Positions 33,689 to 46,086 of a stretch of 64,000 nt of DNA are shown here, one piece after another. The DNA is from Setomelanomma holmii. Lineage: Eukaryota > Ascomycota > Dothideomycetes > Pleosporales > Phaeosphaeriaceae. The stretch is taken from the NCBI GenBank assembly GCA_010015745.1, contig ML978275.1, positions 4,754-68,753 of the forward strand. Direction: 5' to 3'. Position 1 is the first letter of the stretch, and the number at the start of each line of letters is the position of its first letter. Both the position numbers and the translations under genes were made by a program. The notes under the pieces were generated by a model. That model was not told where the DNA came from. It saw nothing but the letters and a program-made list of their open reading frames with translations, and ran no database searches.

Positions 33689-35260
33689 CTACTTGAACTC
33701 CGCCATAAACTCCTCGTGGAACTTGACCAATCTATTCGTCCACTTCGTGCCCGGCGCCAAGAACGTCGTTCTGAAATGTAGCGTGCCCTCCTTTTGTCCG
33801 AACCCTGATCCCGCAACAACGCATACACCAGTCGCATCCAGCATGCGGAAGCAGTAAAACTCATCTGGTTGGCGGCCTTCCTTCTTTGCCTGCTCGATGG
33901 CCTTTTGCGGGAGGTTGATGGTGGGGAAGAGGTACATGGAGCCCTGGGATCATTAACAAACGGGTTCACATTGTGGTTGCGGGATGAGAGGTAAGACTTA
34001 CTTGTGGCTCATCACACTTCACGCCCTCCATGCGCTTAAACGCCTCGTACAGCGCATACGCGCGCTCCTTCAACCCAGCGAAGATCACATTGTACTCCTT
34101 CTTGTACAGCTCGTAGCTTGGCTCGCCTTCCTTGGGCGGATTGACCATCATCTCGACCATGCACTGACCCAGCACAGGTGGGCACAGCTGAATGGAGATG
34201 AATTTGTACACTTCCTGTGCAACTTCGGGGTCGAAGCCAATGAGCTCAAAGTACCCGCCACGGTGACCGCATTCGCCAACCATGCCCTTTGATGTGGAGT
34301 GTAGCGATGCGAGCTCGATGTTGTCGTACGTGCCTGGCTCAGACTTCTGTAGATCGCGCAAGGCTTTCTTGAACGAGACGAATTCGCCGATGAATACATT
34401 GGTCTGGTAGACCTCGTCTGCGAGGACAACGACACCTTTCTCGGCGGCGAACTTGAGGACAGACTTGATGTCTTCTGCGGGAAGGGATGCGCCAGTCGGA
34501 TTGCCGGGGTTGATAACGCAGATGGCCTTGACGTCTGTTCCTTCAGCAATCGCCTTGTCGTATGCAGTGCGGATAGCATCCAATGATGTGCCCCATGCCT
34601 GCTCTTCGTCAAGGTAGTATGGAACCACGCGCGCATCGAGGACGGATAGTGTGGCGGTGTATAGTGGGTATTGTGGGATGGGAACCATGATGCCGGTTTC
34701 GGGCTTCGCGCAGATGGTGTGGAGGAGGGTGCTCACGCCTGACGAGGCGCCGTTGCTGAGGTAGACGTTCTCGAAGCTGGCTGGGTAGCCATCTCGTCCT
34801 GACTTGGGTCAGCTAAATTGCACTGTCTTGTCTCCGGTACAGACATACGCTCAATGTACTCAGCCACGCTCTGTCTAATTCCTGGTGCTCCCTGACTCTG
34901 GCTGTATGCGCCTACGCTCTTGACCTCCTTCAATAGCTTCTTTGCCCGCGCAATGACATCCGACTTGTAACCCAGACTGTCAATGAGGACATTCTCGTGC
35001 TCCAGCAGTTGCGGGTTCTCCAGTAAACTCGCAACCTGTCTGAAGAATGTGATGGGTTTCTGGTCCAGCTGTTGGGGGTTGCCAATATTCGCCGCAATGA
35101 CAGTATCAAACGGTAGGTCCTTGCCCTCGCCTTTTGCCAGCTTCGCACGATACTGCTCCGACTTCACTGCTAGTTCTCCGCGAACGGCATACCTGGCGGC
35201 TCGAACATGTGGGTTGATGTTGTCAAGGTTCAAGACCTTGTGCGATATACCGGACGACAT
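33689..35260 (-). CDS. ALT1: Alanine aminotransferase
   Basis: Three exons: 35260-34849, 34798-34002 and 33943-33689, with introns of 50 and 58 bp (GTATGT/TCAG, GTAAGT/CCAG); 487 residues. It is a class I/II PLP aminotransferase that interconverts alanine plus 2-oxoglutarate with pyruvate plus glutamate. Visible family blocks include VIAANIGNPQQLDQKP, a YLSNGASSG cofactor loop, PIPQYPLY, INPGNPTG, ADEVYQ and the PLP-lysine motif HSTSKG. RFRTTFLAP-type (HFRTTFLAP) residues lie near the carboxyl end. No mitochondrial presequence is obvious with this start (MSSGISHKVLNLDNI), so a cytosolic form is likely. The symbol is by analogy with the yeast enzyme. Confidence 0.95.
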
Positions 35261-36359
35261 GGTTCGCGTGGTGCGTGATGAATGGTATCGGAGGGCGAAT
35301 GGGCTAATGAATACTAGGACAGATAGAAAGGTGAGCCTACGTTCCAGACTATGACGCAGCGCGGCGATAAGCAGCTCTTCAACAACACAGTACTTTTTCC
35401 CCGCGAGGTAGTGTGCGTCAACCTTGGGACGTCGAGGCCGCAGGCTATTTTTTATGTTGCGCGTGCCCCACTACCACGGTACAGCTACAACCCTCCGTGG
35501 CTCGCCGTGGTTTCTTACTCAAAGGTGCAGCGGAGGATGGGACGACGGAGGAGAGACGAGAAATACCTCTATTGCTTGCATTGCCCACTGGCAGAGCGAC
35601 ATTGCGCCGCGCCCGTGTTCTCACGCTGGCGGCGCGTGATGAGCTGATCGTTGACTGACACACGCGCTGAGCCGATGACGGCGACATATCGAGAGTAGGA
35701 CCCTGTGCTCGAGCTTATCGTCGGCTTCCACCCCACACCTGCACGGGAGCTGCCAATGTACCTCCGGACGACTGGGCGCTGAAGCTTGATGCGTGATATA
35801 TTGATGTACAGTAAGCGTGGGCAGGCAGAGTGACGTTGGAAAAAAGTCGCGTGGGACCGTGGGTGTACCAAGGTAAAAGCAACGCGCTGCAGCGTGACTT
35901 ATCTCACCGCATATCGGTGACACCTTTGACGAGCCGCACCTCGCGACGAGGGGAAGCTTGGGCCATTGCGCAAACAAGGCAAGGCGACGCGGGTGTGTTG
36001 CGCAGGAGGAAGATTGAGCTTCGTGAGGAGGAGAGCTTGAAGTCGTGACATTGAGGTCGATTACTTCTTCAAACACAAGAACAGTCCAAGCATGGAAGTT
36101 GCTGCTGCACACATACCATCCTATCCCATCAAAAAGGCAAGTCACTGCACATGTTGAAGAAAACTTGGTGGAAGGCCTTGAAGATAGGAATTGCAGTACA
36201 TAGAGCGACATGTTGAATTATAGCATGCAATTTGGACACGCTTGAACATAATACAATCGCTTGATCTACATAGTATATAACGCAATCCTCTCCCACCCTT
36301 GTCCCAAAGTATCTCCAAGCAAATCTCCCACCCCATTTACTACTACCTCCCCTATCAAC
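35261..36359. other. 1.1 kb intergenic
   Basis: Upstream region of the aminotransferase and 3' flank of PEX11. Small overlapping frames near 35350-35870 show no domain. Confidence 0.4.
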
Positions 36360-37148
36360 CTACGCAGTCTTCTTCCACTGTCCCCAAACACCTAGCAACG
36401 AACTCGTCGTCCCCGCCAACCCAACCATCCCATCATCCAACTCCGCCCACCCCAACGCACTCGACGGAATTGTAATATCACAAAGATCACTCAAAAGCTG
36501 CACCTTCACCGCATTCAACTCCTTCTCCACCTTCTTCTTCTCCACCACCTTCTCGGGCTCACTCGACTGCGCAATCGCCTTTGCCCTCAAACTCAAGCCG
36601 TAGTACGAGTAAATCCCGCTCGCAATCGAGAACGACAGCCCCATAAACCACGCCCGATATCCCTCGCGCAACATGCGCGTCGCTGCGCCAAACTTGCGAA
36701 TGCCCGTAGCGTCCAGCACGCACGCATTGTCGAGCAGCATGTACGCGGCATACCCGAGCTGGCGGCCGACGGTGCAGAAGCGCAGCACGGGGTCCATGGA
36801 TTTGGCATCGGACGCGACGGCCGCGGCGCGGAAGTGTTCGACGAATTTGCCGACGCGCATGAGTTTGCGGGTTGCGCCAAATTGCTTCTTGGTCGCTTCG
36901 AAGGGGGATATGGAGGATTGCGGGCGGTTTGTGCGGTATAGGTACCACGCGAGGAAGCGGGAGAAGTATTGGAGCGTGCGGAGGAGCTTGTCGCGGCCGA
37001 CTGGTGAGGTGTCAGTGAGTGATAGCACATTGGGTAGATGGGCTGGGTAGGATGTGTGGGATGGAGAGTCAGGATACATACCGGTTGTCGCGATAAACTT
37101 CAGGTAATGCGACACCGTCGGGTGGTAGATGAGGGCGTCTGCAACCAT
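36360..37148 (-). CDS. PEX11: Peroxin 11 (peroxisome proliferation)
   Basis: Two exons: 37148-37082 and 37000-36360, with an 81-bp intron (GTATGT...ACCAG); 235 residues. Typical PEX11 features: the start MVADALIYHPTVSHYLKF, the VGRDKLLRTLQYFSRFLAWY block that forms the membrane-bending amphipathic helix, and a conserved basic stretch. Hydrophobic segments around GYAAYMLLDNACVLD and near the carboxyl end anchor it in the peroxisomal membrane. It ends in GVWGQWKKTA. PEX11 elongates peroxisomes before division and helps medium-chain fatty-acid metabolism. Confidence 0.95.
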   Translation of the reverse strand: MVADALIYHPTVSHYLKFIATTGMYPDSPSHTSYPAHLPNVLSLTDTSPVGRDKLLRTLQYFSRFLAWYLYRTNRPQSSISPFEATKKQFGATRKLMRVGKFVEHFRAAAVASDAKSMDPVLRFCTVGRQLGYAAYMLLDNACVLDATGIRKFGAATRMLREGYRAWFMGLSFSIASGIYSYYGLSLRAKAIAQSSEPEKVVEKKKVEKELNAVKVQLLSDLCDITIPSSALGWAELDDGMVGLAGTTSSLLGVWGQWKKTA

Positions 37149-37623
37149 CTTGTCTGCTTCCTTATCACCAACAAAGATACCGAGGATGACTCGAGAAGGT
37201 GAGAAGTCCAGGACGGGCTTATGTTCTCAACTAAGGTTGAAAGGTGTTTCAATGGTTCTTTGTGGCTGACGAGTGAGTAAAGGAGTGATGGTCCACAAGG
37301 TGCGGCCGTGGATGCGGATGCGCAGAAGGAGAGGTGGAGTTGTCGACTTCTGGTTGCTTGTGATTTCACCGGCTGCGTATGAATCGTCAACCTCGGCTCA
37401 TGTCACGCGAACCCATAAACCGGAGCGCCAAGCGACGGAGCACTTGCACGGGGAATATTACTTCATTTGGCACTTTTTAGTATGATACCTATATCTCGAA
37501 ACTCGAGATCAAATGCGCCTTCAGCCACCATCCTACCACAGGGCTATCCGATACCCAGTGCTATGCGCTCCTTTGGCGCGCCAAACGCCCTATGCGAACG
37601 CCGTGTCCGATGCTTCAGGGCCA
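37149..37623. other. 475 bp, PEX11 promoter and cap-methyltransferase 3' flank
   Basis: No gene or sharp regulatory motif could be identified. Confidence 0.35.
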
Positions 37624-39018
37624 CTAGACTTTGTAGAAGCAGAATGTATGATAGAAGTCAGCAGCTTCCAGCTCCTCCTCCGTGGTCAACAAGCGGCCGC
37701 CTCCCCTTGCACGCACACCCATCCGCTCACTCAGCGGACCTAGTTCTGGATCGTTCTTTTGCTCGTCCCACACCTCTCGGAATGGCCTGCGGTACTGGAG
37801 CTCGAGGTTGTAGTCCTCCGCCAGCGCACGGAACGCTTCCCACGGCACGACGTATTCGGGAGCTTCGACCGCTTCCTCGAGGAAGTAGAAGTACTTCCAG
37901 CCGTACGGTGGTCTGAACATGCCATCGGGTGGTGTCTTGCCGGGAAACCTCACACTGTAGATGCTGTTGCCAAACTTGAATCCCTCATCTTCGACTTCAC
38001 CGTCTTCTTCCTCTGCTTGTTTCTCCTTGCCTTTCGTGTCCTTTGCTTCGCCGTTGGTCTCACCGTTCGCATGTTCTGACTCGCCCGGCTTGGGACTGTC
38101 CAGGCTCTTTTCGGGATCCCAATCATCCTCGTCGTCGCTTGCAAAGGTCGGTCGATCGTCTTCTTCTTCGTCAGCGGCCCCATTGACCTCTGGGGGCGCG
38201 GTGCCCTTGGCCTTGTGATGCTCGATCACCTTCTGTGTGAGGACGTCAGAGTTCGGAATGCATCCAATGAAGCGACCACCCTTCTTCAAGGCCCCCGACA
38301 CGTTCCTCAACATGCCCTTGGCCTTCTCCTCGCTTTCGAAAGCGTAGTGCATGCAGAACATCATCGTAACTATGTCCCAGCCTCCACCACCCCAGCGTTG
38401 GCTCATGGCATTGCCAGGCCCAGCCGCTGGATCGATGCCGACCTCCTTGATGATGGGTATATCGCCTAGCCACTCGCCGAAGCAGTCTTTGGCGTAGAAC
38501 TCGGCGTGGAATATGCGGCGTGCCTTCCTCTGTTGCTCTGCGTATCGATCTTTTGCTTGCTTGATTGAGACGTCGGCCGGGTCGCAGCCCACGTACAGCT
38601 CCACCTTCCTCGAAGCCTGCCATTTCTGCAAATCGCCCCCCTTTCCGCAGCCAATGTCTAGGATCTTGAGGTTGCGCTCGTCGCCAATGAACTTTTGTAT
38701 GGTGGATGACTTGACCCAGTTATTGAAGCTGCGCAGTCCTTTGATCTTGCTGTCTGTCTTGCGGAACTCTCGACCGCGCTCTGGCACCATGTTGTAGTGT
38801 TGCTTGACCACATCATGTACGCCTCGCTGCTGAGCGTCGCGCTTCGCTCGCTCTTCTGCCTCTCGCTCCCGCTCCTGTTGTCGCTTGCGCGCTTCTTCAC
38901 GGTCTGCTGCACTAAGACGCGCGCCAGCACCCGGTCGCTTCCTTTGTCGTGGTGGTGATCTCGACGGGGATCTCGAAGGCTCGCGCGCGCGCTTCCTGCC
39001 TTGATCATCACCTCCCAT
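37624..39018 (-). CDS. ABD1: mRNA cap guanine-N7 methyltransferase
   Basis: Intronless, 464 codons. A basic, SR-rich start (SPSRSPPRQRKRP) and a charged helix lead into the catalytic domain. There the SAM motif ILDIGCGKGGDLQKW is at about 119-133, the YVGCDPADVSIKQAKDRY block follows, and the active-site region is MMFCMHYAFESEEKA. An acidic, low-complexity insert of about 80 residues (EEEDDRPTF...EEDGEVEDEG) sits between the GGRFIGCIPNSDVL block and the GNSIYSVRF strand. The enzyme adds the N7 methyl group to the GpppN cap on nuclear pre-mRNA. It is divergently transcribed from RPN7 across 444 bp. Confidence 0.96.
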   Translation of the reverse strand: MGGDDQGRKRAREPSRSPSRSPPRQRKRPGAGARLSAADREEARKRQQEREREAEERAKRDAQQRGVHDVVKQHYNMVPERGREFRKTDSKIKGLRSFNNWVKSSTIQKFIGDERNLKILDIGCGKGGDLQKWQASRKVELYVGCDPADVSIKQAKDRYAEQQRKARRIFHAEFYAKDCFGEWLGDIPIIKEVGIDPAAGPGNAMSQRWGGGGWDIVTMMFCMHYAFESEEKAKGMLRNVSGALKKGGRFIGCIPNSDVLTQKVIEHHKAKGTAPPEVNGAADEEEDDRPTFASDDEDDWDPEKSLDSPKPGESEHANGETNGEAKDTKGKEKQAEEEDGEVEDEGFKFGNSIYSVRFPGKTPPDGMFRPPYGWKYFYFLEEAVEAPEYVVPWEAFRALAEDYNLELQYRRPFREVWDEQKNDPELGPLSERMGVRARGGGRLLTTEEELEAADFYHTFCFYKV

Positions 39019-39462
39019 TGTAGGAGAGTTCGAAGCGCGTAGGTGGGCCAGAGGTTAAGACCCTATTGTTTCGTTGTGGGTGGGTATCGACTATGGTGTG
39101 ATGTGCTCAGTGTTGGTGAAGCTGGTTGTATAGCTTCAGAAATGCCTGGACTCGTCGTGCTTCAGGAAGTGCACCAGAATGAGTGTAGAGTACCCTGGCA
39201 CTTAGCCAGCCGTCTCGTAAAATCGTGATAATGGGCGGGAAAATTGTTTCAATGTAGAGAAAGAAGAGCAATGAAAGACTGTGAGCTGAGGAAGGTACCA
39301 CGGCGGAGCGTTGGTCTGGCCGCGCCAAGGCCGCCTTCCGCCCGCATCATCGCGTAGCTTGAGCTGCAGAGCAGAGCCTCATAAACACACACGACACCAG
39401 CACCTCTACCGCTCCGACACCCTCACCCGATATCACCCGCGTATTCCACCCATACCTTCAAG
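39019..39462. promoter_or_regulatory. Shared divergent promoter of ABD1 and RPN7
   Basis: 444 bp separate the two start codons. Two essential housekeeping genes share it. A pyrimidine-rich, C-rich stretch lies before the RPN7 ATG, as is common in fungal core promoters, and no TATA box is obvious. Confidence 0.55.
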
Positions 39463-41019
39463 ATGGGTGATCCTCAGTTCGCCAAGTATCCCGACCTGCA
39501 GCTGGCGCAGAGCATCTTCCAGCTCACCAATCCCACCGCCTCCAAGTCCGCCAAAGAGTTGTCGCTCAAGTCGGTCGAGGATGCCATCTCAGAACACAAA
39601 ATGGCGCCGCTGTACCGGTACCTGGCCCACCCGACAGAAGGTGTCCTGAATGCTCCAGGCGAGGGTTCAGCAGAGGCTCCGACTAGCAACAGAAGACCTT
39701 CCGCAAGTATCGCAAACATGCTCGCCACAAGAAATCCGTCGTTAGACGTGCCTATGTCCTGGGACGAGAAGCGATACGAGACCTTAAAGGCAGAGAACGA
39801 GAAAGAGCTAGAGGTGATACAGAAGGAGGAGGACGAGGCAGCAGAGAAAGCTGGTGAGACAGAAGTGCAGGCAGCTCGGGGCAAGCGGGCAGAGCTCTAC
39901 AACCGCATAGGAGACAAAGTATGATACTCAAAGGAACTTGCCATGTGTCTATACTGACTCTGGGCAGGACAAGGCGATTGCGAGCTACGAAGCCATTTTC
40001 GAGAAGACCGGCATCTTAGGCACAAAGATCGACCTCGTCCTTGCCATAATACGACTCGCTCTCTTTTTCGGTGACCGTGTACTAGCGAAGAAGAGCATCG
40101 ACAGGGCAAGCGCGTTGGTCGAGAGCGGAGGTGACTGGGACCGTCGGAATCGTCTCAAGGCATACACTGGACTACACTACCTCACGGTCCGATCATACCT
40201 GCAAGCTGCACCGCTTCTCCTCGACAGCTTGTCAACCTTCACCAGCTACGAGCTTTGCAGCTACTCAAGCCTCGTCATATACGCAATACTAGCAGGATCA
40301 GTATCGCTGAAGCGGGTCGACTTCAAGTCAAAGGTGGTCGATGCACCGGAGATCAAGGCTATCGTTGGCAGCGGAGAAGAGAAACTCGCAGCCATTACTG
40401 GCCACACATCAGCCGGTCCCGCAGCTGGCGACGAGGAGATGACAGATGCTTCGACTTCAGCAACTCCAGCACCAGCTGCCGTGAACCTCACAACTCTTGG
40501 TGGGCAACAAGACAAGGAAGTCGCCGTCGACTTCTCGCCACTGTCCAAGTTGGTGAAGAGCTTATACGAGGGCGACTACAAGAGCTTCTTTGGTGCACTG
40601 GGTGAGGTCGAGGTCAACTTCCTGAGCCACGACCGATACCTGTACGAGCACCGCGGCTGGTATGTGCGCGAGATGCGTCTGCGAGGCTACCAACAACTGC
40701 TTCAGTCATACCGGGTTGTCGGCCTTCAAAGCATGGCCAACGACTTCGGTGTTACTGTTGACTTCCTCGACAAGTAAGTCGAACCACTGCCGAGCATGCT
40801 TTCTCTTCAACACTAATCTTGCATAGGGACCTCGCCAAGTTCATTGCTGCAGACCGCATCCCGTGCACCATCGACCGTGTCAAGGGCATCATTGAGACCA
40901 ACCGACCAGACGACAAGAACAAGCAGTATGCCGACGTTGTTAAGCAGGGTGACCAACTTATCACCAAGCTACAGAAGTATGGTCAATCAGTCAGGTTGAG
41001 GGGCAGCGAGCGTGGTTAG
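39463..41019 (+). CDS. RPN7: 26S proteasome regulatory subunit RPN7 (PCI domain)
   Basis: Three exons: 39463-39918, 39968-40773 and 40827-41019, with introns of 49 and 53 bp (GTATGA/GCAG, GTAAGT/ATAG); 484 residues. The amino part begins MGDPQFAKYPDLQLAQSIFQL. A helical repeat region follows (KIDLVLAIIRLALFFGD; AYTGLHYLTVRSYLQAA), then the PCI module near the end (LRGYQQLLQSYRVVGLQSMANDFGV, then FIAADRIPCTIDRV). An Ala/Ser/Thr-rich acidic loop (GDEEMTDASTSATPAPA) lies around residue 330. The protein is a structural part of the proteasome lid. Confidence 0.96.
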
Positions 41020-43392
41020 AAGCTCGCGAATGGGTGCACGTGTAATGATCAAGCATTGTAGACTTAGACTTCAAGCGTACTGTTCGCTGAGGAAATACAA
41101 AAGCTACCAGCATGATATCGCCACCACCTTACCCTGGTCGCGGTCCGACTTCATATGCCGTCAAATCTAGACGAGGTGAAAGAGAGCTTCAACCCGTGCG
41201 GGGTAGATACGGATGGTCAAGCATGGTGCATAGATTGGGTCGGAATCAGGCTGATATAGGAGTTGACACCGTTGCTGGGACTTCAGAAGCAAGATTCGCG
41301 AAGAATTGAGCTCAGCCTCTATCCTTGCGGCTTGTGAAATCGAGCGCCACATCTGCCGCGTGTGAAGCGTGATGTGCAAATGTAGATGAGACGTGAACTG
41401 CGCAGAACATGCGGGGGCGCAGGTCGATATAGTGCGTCTTATAGCATGGTACTTTCCCAAGCAACCGTGTCGTACCTGCCTCGCTTACCGTACGCCCAAT
41501 CGTTGACCACTCATCTTGTCGCTCACTACATCACACCAGCTAACAAGTTTCAACTCCCGCAAAAGGACTCGTAGATCCGTCCTGCACCTAGACAGTCCGG
41601 CCTCGATTACGAGGAGGCGAATAAGCGAACATACACTACGCGGTCGAACGAAAGTGTATTTGGCGTCTTGTACAATCCCGACAACACAGAGGGCAGGTGT
41701 ATGTCACCACTCGCATCCCCAGACGATGTAGCAGATGCTAATTGTAGAACAGAGAAGTAACACCATACTAGAAATGCATAGCAACCTTATACAAAGAGCC
41801 AATGATGTTGTAATCAAGCCTTGTGACGCCCTGCAGCTATCTGAAAGGGTGTCGAGAGGCTCAGCCTTGCCACCGCATGCACCAGGGGTTGCACTGCGGA
41901 CATCGCTTGGAAGATGACCGCAGTATGCAGCAGAACAACGCCCAATACGTGTTGTCAACCGTTAAGTGTCGTGTTTGATAACCCCGAGAAGCGCAGATGG
42001 GATTGGCATGATTAACGTTACCGACGGTCGGTCGAAGGCTGCACATTCGAGCACCGCCGCACTTGCAGTTGAGACAACCAACATTGCTGTCGAAGGCGAA
42101 GCACACCAGACAACATCTGTCAGAAGCAGCCATCCGCAGAGCAAGGACACACTCGAGTACGGCGTCTGCATCGCGCTGCTCGCTACGTGACACGGTTACA
42201 CCGACGGGTGTTGTACCACACCCATTCCCTAGCCACGATGCAGCCACACCTGCAATCGACTTGACTACACTACACAATAGCGTGCTTGCTAGTAGTAGAA
42301 GCTCGCTTCCACCGGGAGTTGACACAAGTACCGCCAACGCTGATCTTACTCTGCATGGGATTGCCCCGGGTTTCATAAAACCATTCGCAAACTTTCGCGG
42401 AGTTGTACCAAAGAAGCCACCAACATACGTCACGCTGCGGGCGTTCAGCATAATCATGTTGCTTTGCTCTGCACAGCTTTGTGCATGTGTTGTCTTCGGA
42501 AGACTTGCCTACAGCCTGAGGGCGTTGCAATCTCAAGCAGGAAATAGGGCCGAACTTTGCCATTTTGCAAGATCTGGTGGAGAACAACTGCATGCTCATC
42601 TAGGCCGTTTTATTCGTTGTTCTTGGGAACAAGGTTTGGCACCTTGTTTCACTTACCAAGGCACGAGGCCCCGCCGCTGTGTGAGGTATCGACCAATCAA
42701 AACGTCTCAACGCTTGGTGAACTCACCACCACCCGCGAGCCGCAACCAGCGCACGCTTCAGCTGTCTGTTGCCCCTTGATTCGGAGAGTCTCTCCGTCCA
42801 ACAGTTCTCAATTCCTAAACTGTCTTGACGAATCTTGCAAGTTCTCCGCTTCACACCAGGATGCAGCAGCGCAAAACAGACCGACTTGAAGACCTAGCGT
42901 TGGCTTCCGGGGTCCGAGAGACATGTCCAACGTCAACACTGCTGGCTTCGTGACCGAACCGCCTGCTTGGCAGCCTATCACACCGTTTCGAGTCCCACGG
43001 AGCAGGGGTTCGGAGATGCAAAGGGAGGCCCTGCACCAGAACGACCTAAAATGATATCCCCTAGACAAGGCAGGGACCGCATGTGGTGAGGCATGGAACG
43101 GTGCGCCATTCCCTTAGTGGCCCCGGCAAAGTTGGCTGTAAGCATATATTGCCTTTGACACTTCGCCCTTCCAGCCTTACTCTGGAGCAACGAGTCGGGG
43201 GCCATACAATCGACGACTTCACCCACAAGCATTAATCCTCCCTCAGGACACCCATTGAAGCACGAGAGAACATGTAGGAGAGAACCACAGCGTATAATCA
43301 CATCGCTTGCCAAAACCCTTCGGCAGAAATCCGTTTCAATTCGACAATTTCCAGTTGCAGTAAAGTTCAGAAGATATATCATCAGAGACACT
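41020..43392. other. 2.4 kb gene desert between RPN7 and the Pth11-like gene
   Basis: The longest frame (42063-42779, plus strand, 238 codons) has no recognised domain or convincing composition, and opposing frames overlap it. A 225-codon minus-strand frame at 42978-43655 overlaps the start of the next gene and was rejected. It may hold a non-coding transcript or a decayed gene, but nothing could be proven. Confidence 0.4.
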
Positions 43393-44989
43393 ATGGTGTT
43401 CGTTACGGGACTATCGGATCCTAAGCACCATCCTGACAATGCCAACCTTCCTACCCTCAACTCAGCAGCGACAATCATAGGAGTGACGATATCAGTACTG
43501 GTATGCAGACCGTTATTCAAATGGGCACAACGCATAGCTGACCAAACTACGATAGTCATTAGCGGTCGTATGTATCGCTTTGCGACTATGGGTGCGCCTT
43601 CGCGATGGACTCTGGGGCTGGGACGATGCCTTCGTGTTGCTGTCGGGCATTGCAAGTATCGTAGGAGATGGCATGGTGTGCCTCAGTGCGTACTTGACAT
43701 TCTACTGTCACATCATCTTGCTGACATATGGCAGTGCCACGGGATGGAATGGGCTTGCATTTCTGGACGCTTGATTATGCTCATCTCCTCTCCTACTTCA
43801 GAGTACGACTTCGTTTTAGCATTCTTCTCGTGCTGATCTAACACCACATAGCACATATATTCGACAAACATATGTTACAGTGCTAGTGCTTGCTTCATCA
43901 AGCTTGCCATCCTGTTCCAGTACCTCAGGCTCTTCGCGGAATACGAGTCTTCGATGCCTGCAAATCGATATCGTCTCGCTCGGAGAACTGTCCTCTCACT
44001 CATCACGTTGAGCTCGGTATGGGGCCTGACCTTCTTCCTGCTGGCTATCTTTCCTTGTAGTCCCATTGCGAAGAATTGGAACCCTTTCATGAAAGGAACC
44101 TGTTTCGGCTGGGGTAGCAAGGAGCCTAAGGAGTTCTTTGCGATGTTTGCGAGTCATGCCGCAAGCAACACCTTTCTGGATATCCTGGTGCTGTTGGCTC
44201 CCGTGCCGTTCTTGGGCAGGCTACAACTTGCTGGGAAGAGCAGAGCAGGGTTGATCACGCTCTTCACATTGGGCTGCATGTATGTTCAATGCTCTTGATA
44301 CGAGCTTCCGCTTCGTCCCGCAGTGCACAACGAATGCTAACAAAGGTTTCAGTGTCGTCTCAGTGGCTATCGGACGCATGATCTCCCTTACCATCAATCG
44401 TGCGGGCACCATTCCCGTCCTCGACATGTCCTACCACACGCCATCCATTTACATATTCTCCGTCCTCGAAGTGAACATTGCCATCATCGCCGCCTCGATC
44501 CCGATCTTCTGGCCAGTGATCGCCACCTTTGCAAGCAACAAGATTTGGGTAGTCAACGAGATCGAGGTCCGCGTTGAGAACGCTTCGCGAGACAGCTTCT
44601 CGACGAGTGGCGAGATTGGTCTTGTAGAGCAGGGCTCTTGGGGCAAAGAGGATTTGAAAGAAGACTTTGGCGGGAGAACGAGCAGATTGAGCGAGCTGGC
44701 AAAGACGTACGATCGCGCAGACTCGCGCACTCATCGCCACAAGCAGAGCAATACATCCTCACTTGGGCGGTCATTGGGGATCAATATAGGTACCCGCCCG
44801 TCACAAGAGTCGCAACGCAGTTTATGTCACAATCCTTATGTAGGATTGCGAAGTGATGGGACGATCAGCCGCGGCGAGAGGGAAGACTGGTTTGTGGAAG
44901 TGGACAGGCAAAATACGGCTGGAAAAACAACAACGACGGTTGAGACAACAGACATACCTTTTACGCATATCAAGGCGTTGGAGAGATGA
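43393..44989 (+). CDS. Pth11-like integral membrane protein (fungal rhodopsin-fold domain)
   Basis: Five exons: 43393-43500, 43556-43685, 43735-43802, 43852-44279 and 44353-44989. Introns of 49-73 bp have GT-AG borders and all joins keep frame, giving 456 residues. Seven hydrophobic helices are readable, with family landmarks: VVCIALRLWVRL, the WGWDDAFVLL loop after helix 2, VCLMPRDGMGLHFWTL, FIKLAILFQYLRLF, a conserved CFGWGS region and PSIYIFSVLEVNIAIIAASIPIFWP. The cytoplasmic tail is long and Ser/Thr-rich. The family includes Pth11-related GPCR-like proteins, which in plant pathogens sense surfaces; there is no CFEM domain here. The ligand is unknown. Confidence 0.88.
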
Positions 44990-46086
44990 GCGCTGGAAGC
45001 TGGGAGGTTAATGATGTGTCCATGTTTTGCTCCTTAGCGTGATACCCTCAATTGCGACTGATCGTTACTGCCAAAAGAGTGCCGTGCCCTTGGCTTGCTG
45101 TGCCTTCCCTACACTACGAAGCATTATGTATTATTGATCCGAGATCATCCTCTTTTTGTCATATGAACACTCCTCACCTCATTTTCATACACAACAGCGA
45201 CCGCATCTACACCACGCAGGCTTGATCGCCATAGCAGCCAGTTGACGCGCGGAACTCGGCACACGAATACGTACCCCATCCCCACTCTGAGCCTCAAGTC
45301 TACTTCGCGACGCCATCTTTTTTATCTCCAGAGTCCACTGACAGCGTCCAAGAAGCGCACGCGAGCAATCCAGTCGGACAACCCGAGATAAGCTTCGCTG
45401 CCAGAGGATAAGCTCCACACTCCGTCAGCGGCGTCGGGGTGGCTAGCCTCATGCGGGGTCACGGCAACGCTCAGCGAAGCTTGAACGCAAGCATCAACAC
45501 CACCACTTTCGAATTTCGAGATCAGATGAAACAGCAACAGCGACGGCGAAGATTTTCGAGAATTCCCTGCGTGGAAGAGTCCCCGCAGAGTAGCGGTGAC
45601 ATTCTTCCTAGTACAAGGGAAATGCTTCGATCCTATGAACAACCTCCAAGATGACGACGTCCGTGCTCGGTTGGTATCCCCGCCGGATGCTAACACCTTC
45701 TGCATCCAGCGGTGGCTCGTGAGCCGCCACAGTGCAGAAACTCGGACTTTTGAGACTTTCTACTGGTTTCATTCGTTGCGGAGTGTAACGAAAACCATGC
45801 GTCCTGCCCTACAAGGCAGCGAGCGTAGCGATCACAAGGCCATTTCGAAGATGGTGGCACACAGTACCGCGGGTCAGGGTTGCAATGAACTAAGAAATTC
45901 GGCTTGTGCATAACGGGTGCCGATAAATAGCTGGCAGATCGCCGTTGCGCTGAACCTCAGCCTCGGAATTGCAACTTTTCTTGCATTCTGCCATCATCGG
46001 ACTCTTGAGCAGGTCGAATCTCCAACGAGTTGGTCGTGGAATGCTACAATTATACATTAAAGAATCCCTGGTTACAAGACGTCATC
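44990..46086. other. 1.1 kb intergenic
   Basis: Upstream region of the Git1-like transporter. Short frames on both strands have no domain. Confidence 0.4.

Noticed and set aside
42063..42779. A 238-codon plus-strand frame
   Set aside because: No domain, odd composition, and overlapping frames on the other strand.
42978..43655. A 225-codon minus-strand frame
   Set aside because: It overlaps the well-supported first exons of the Pth11-like gene and shows no family motif.
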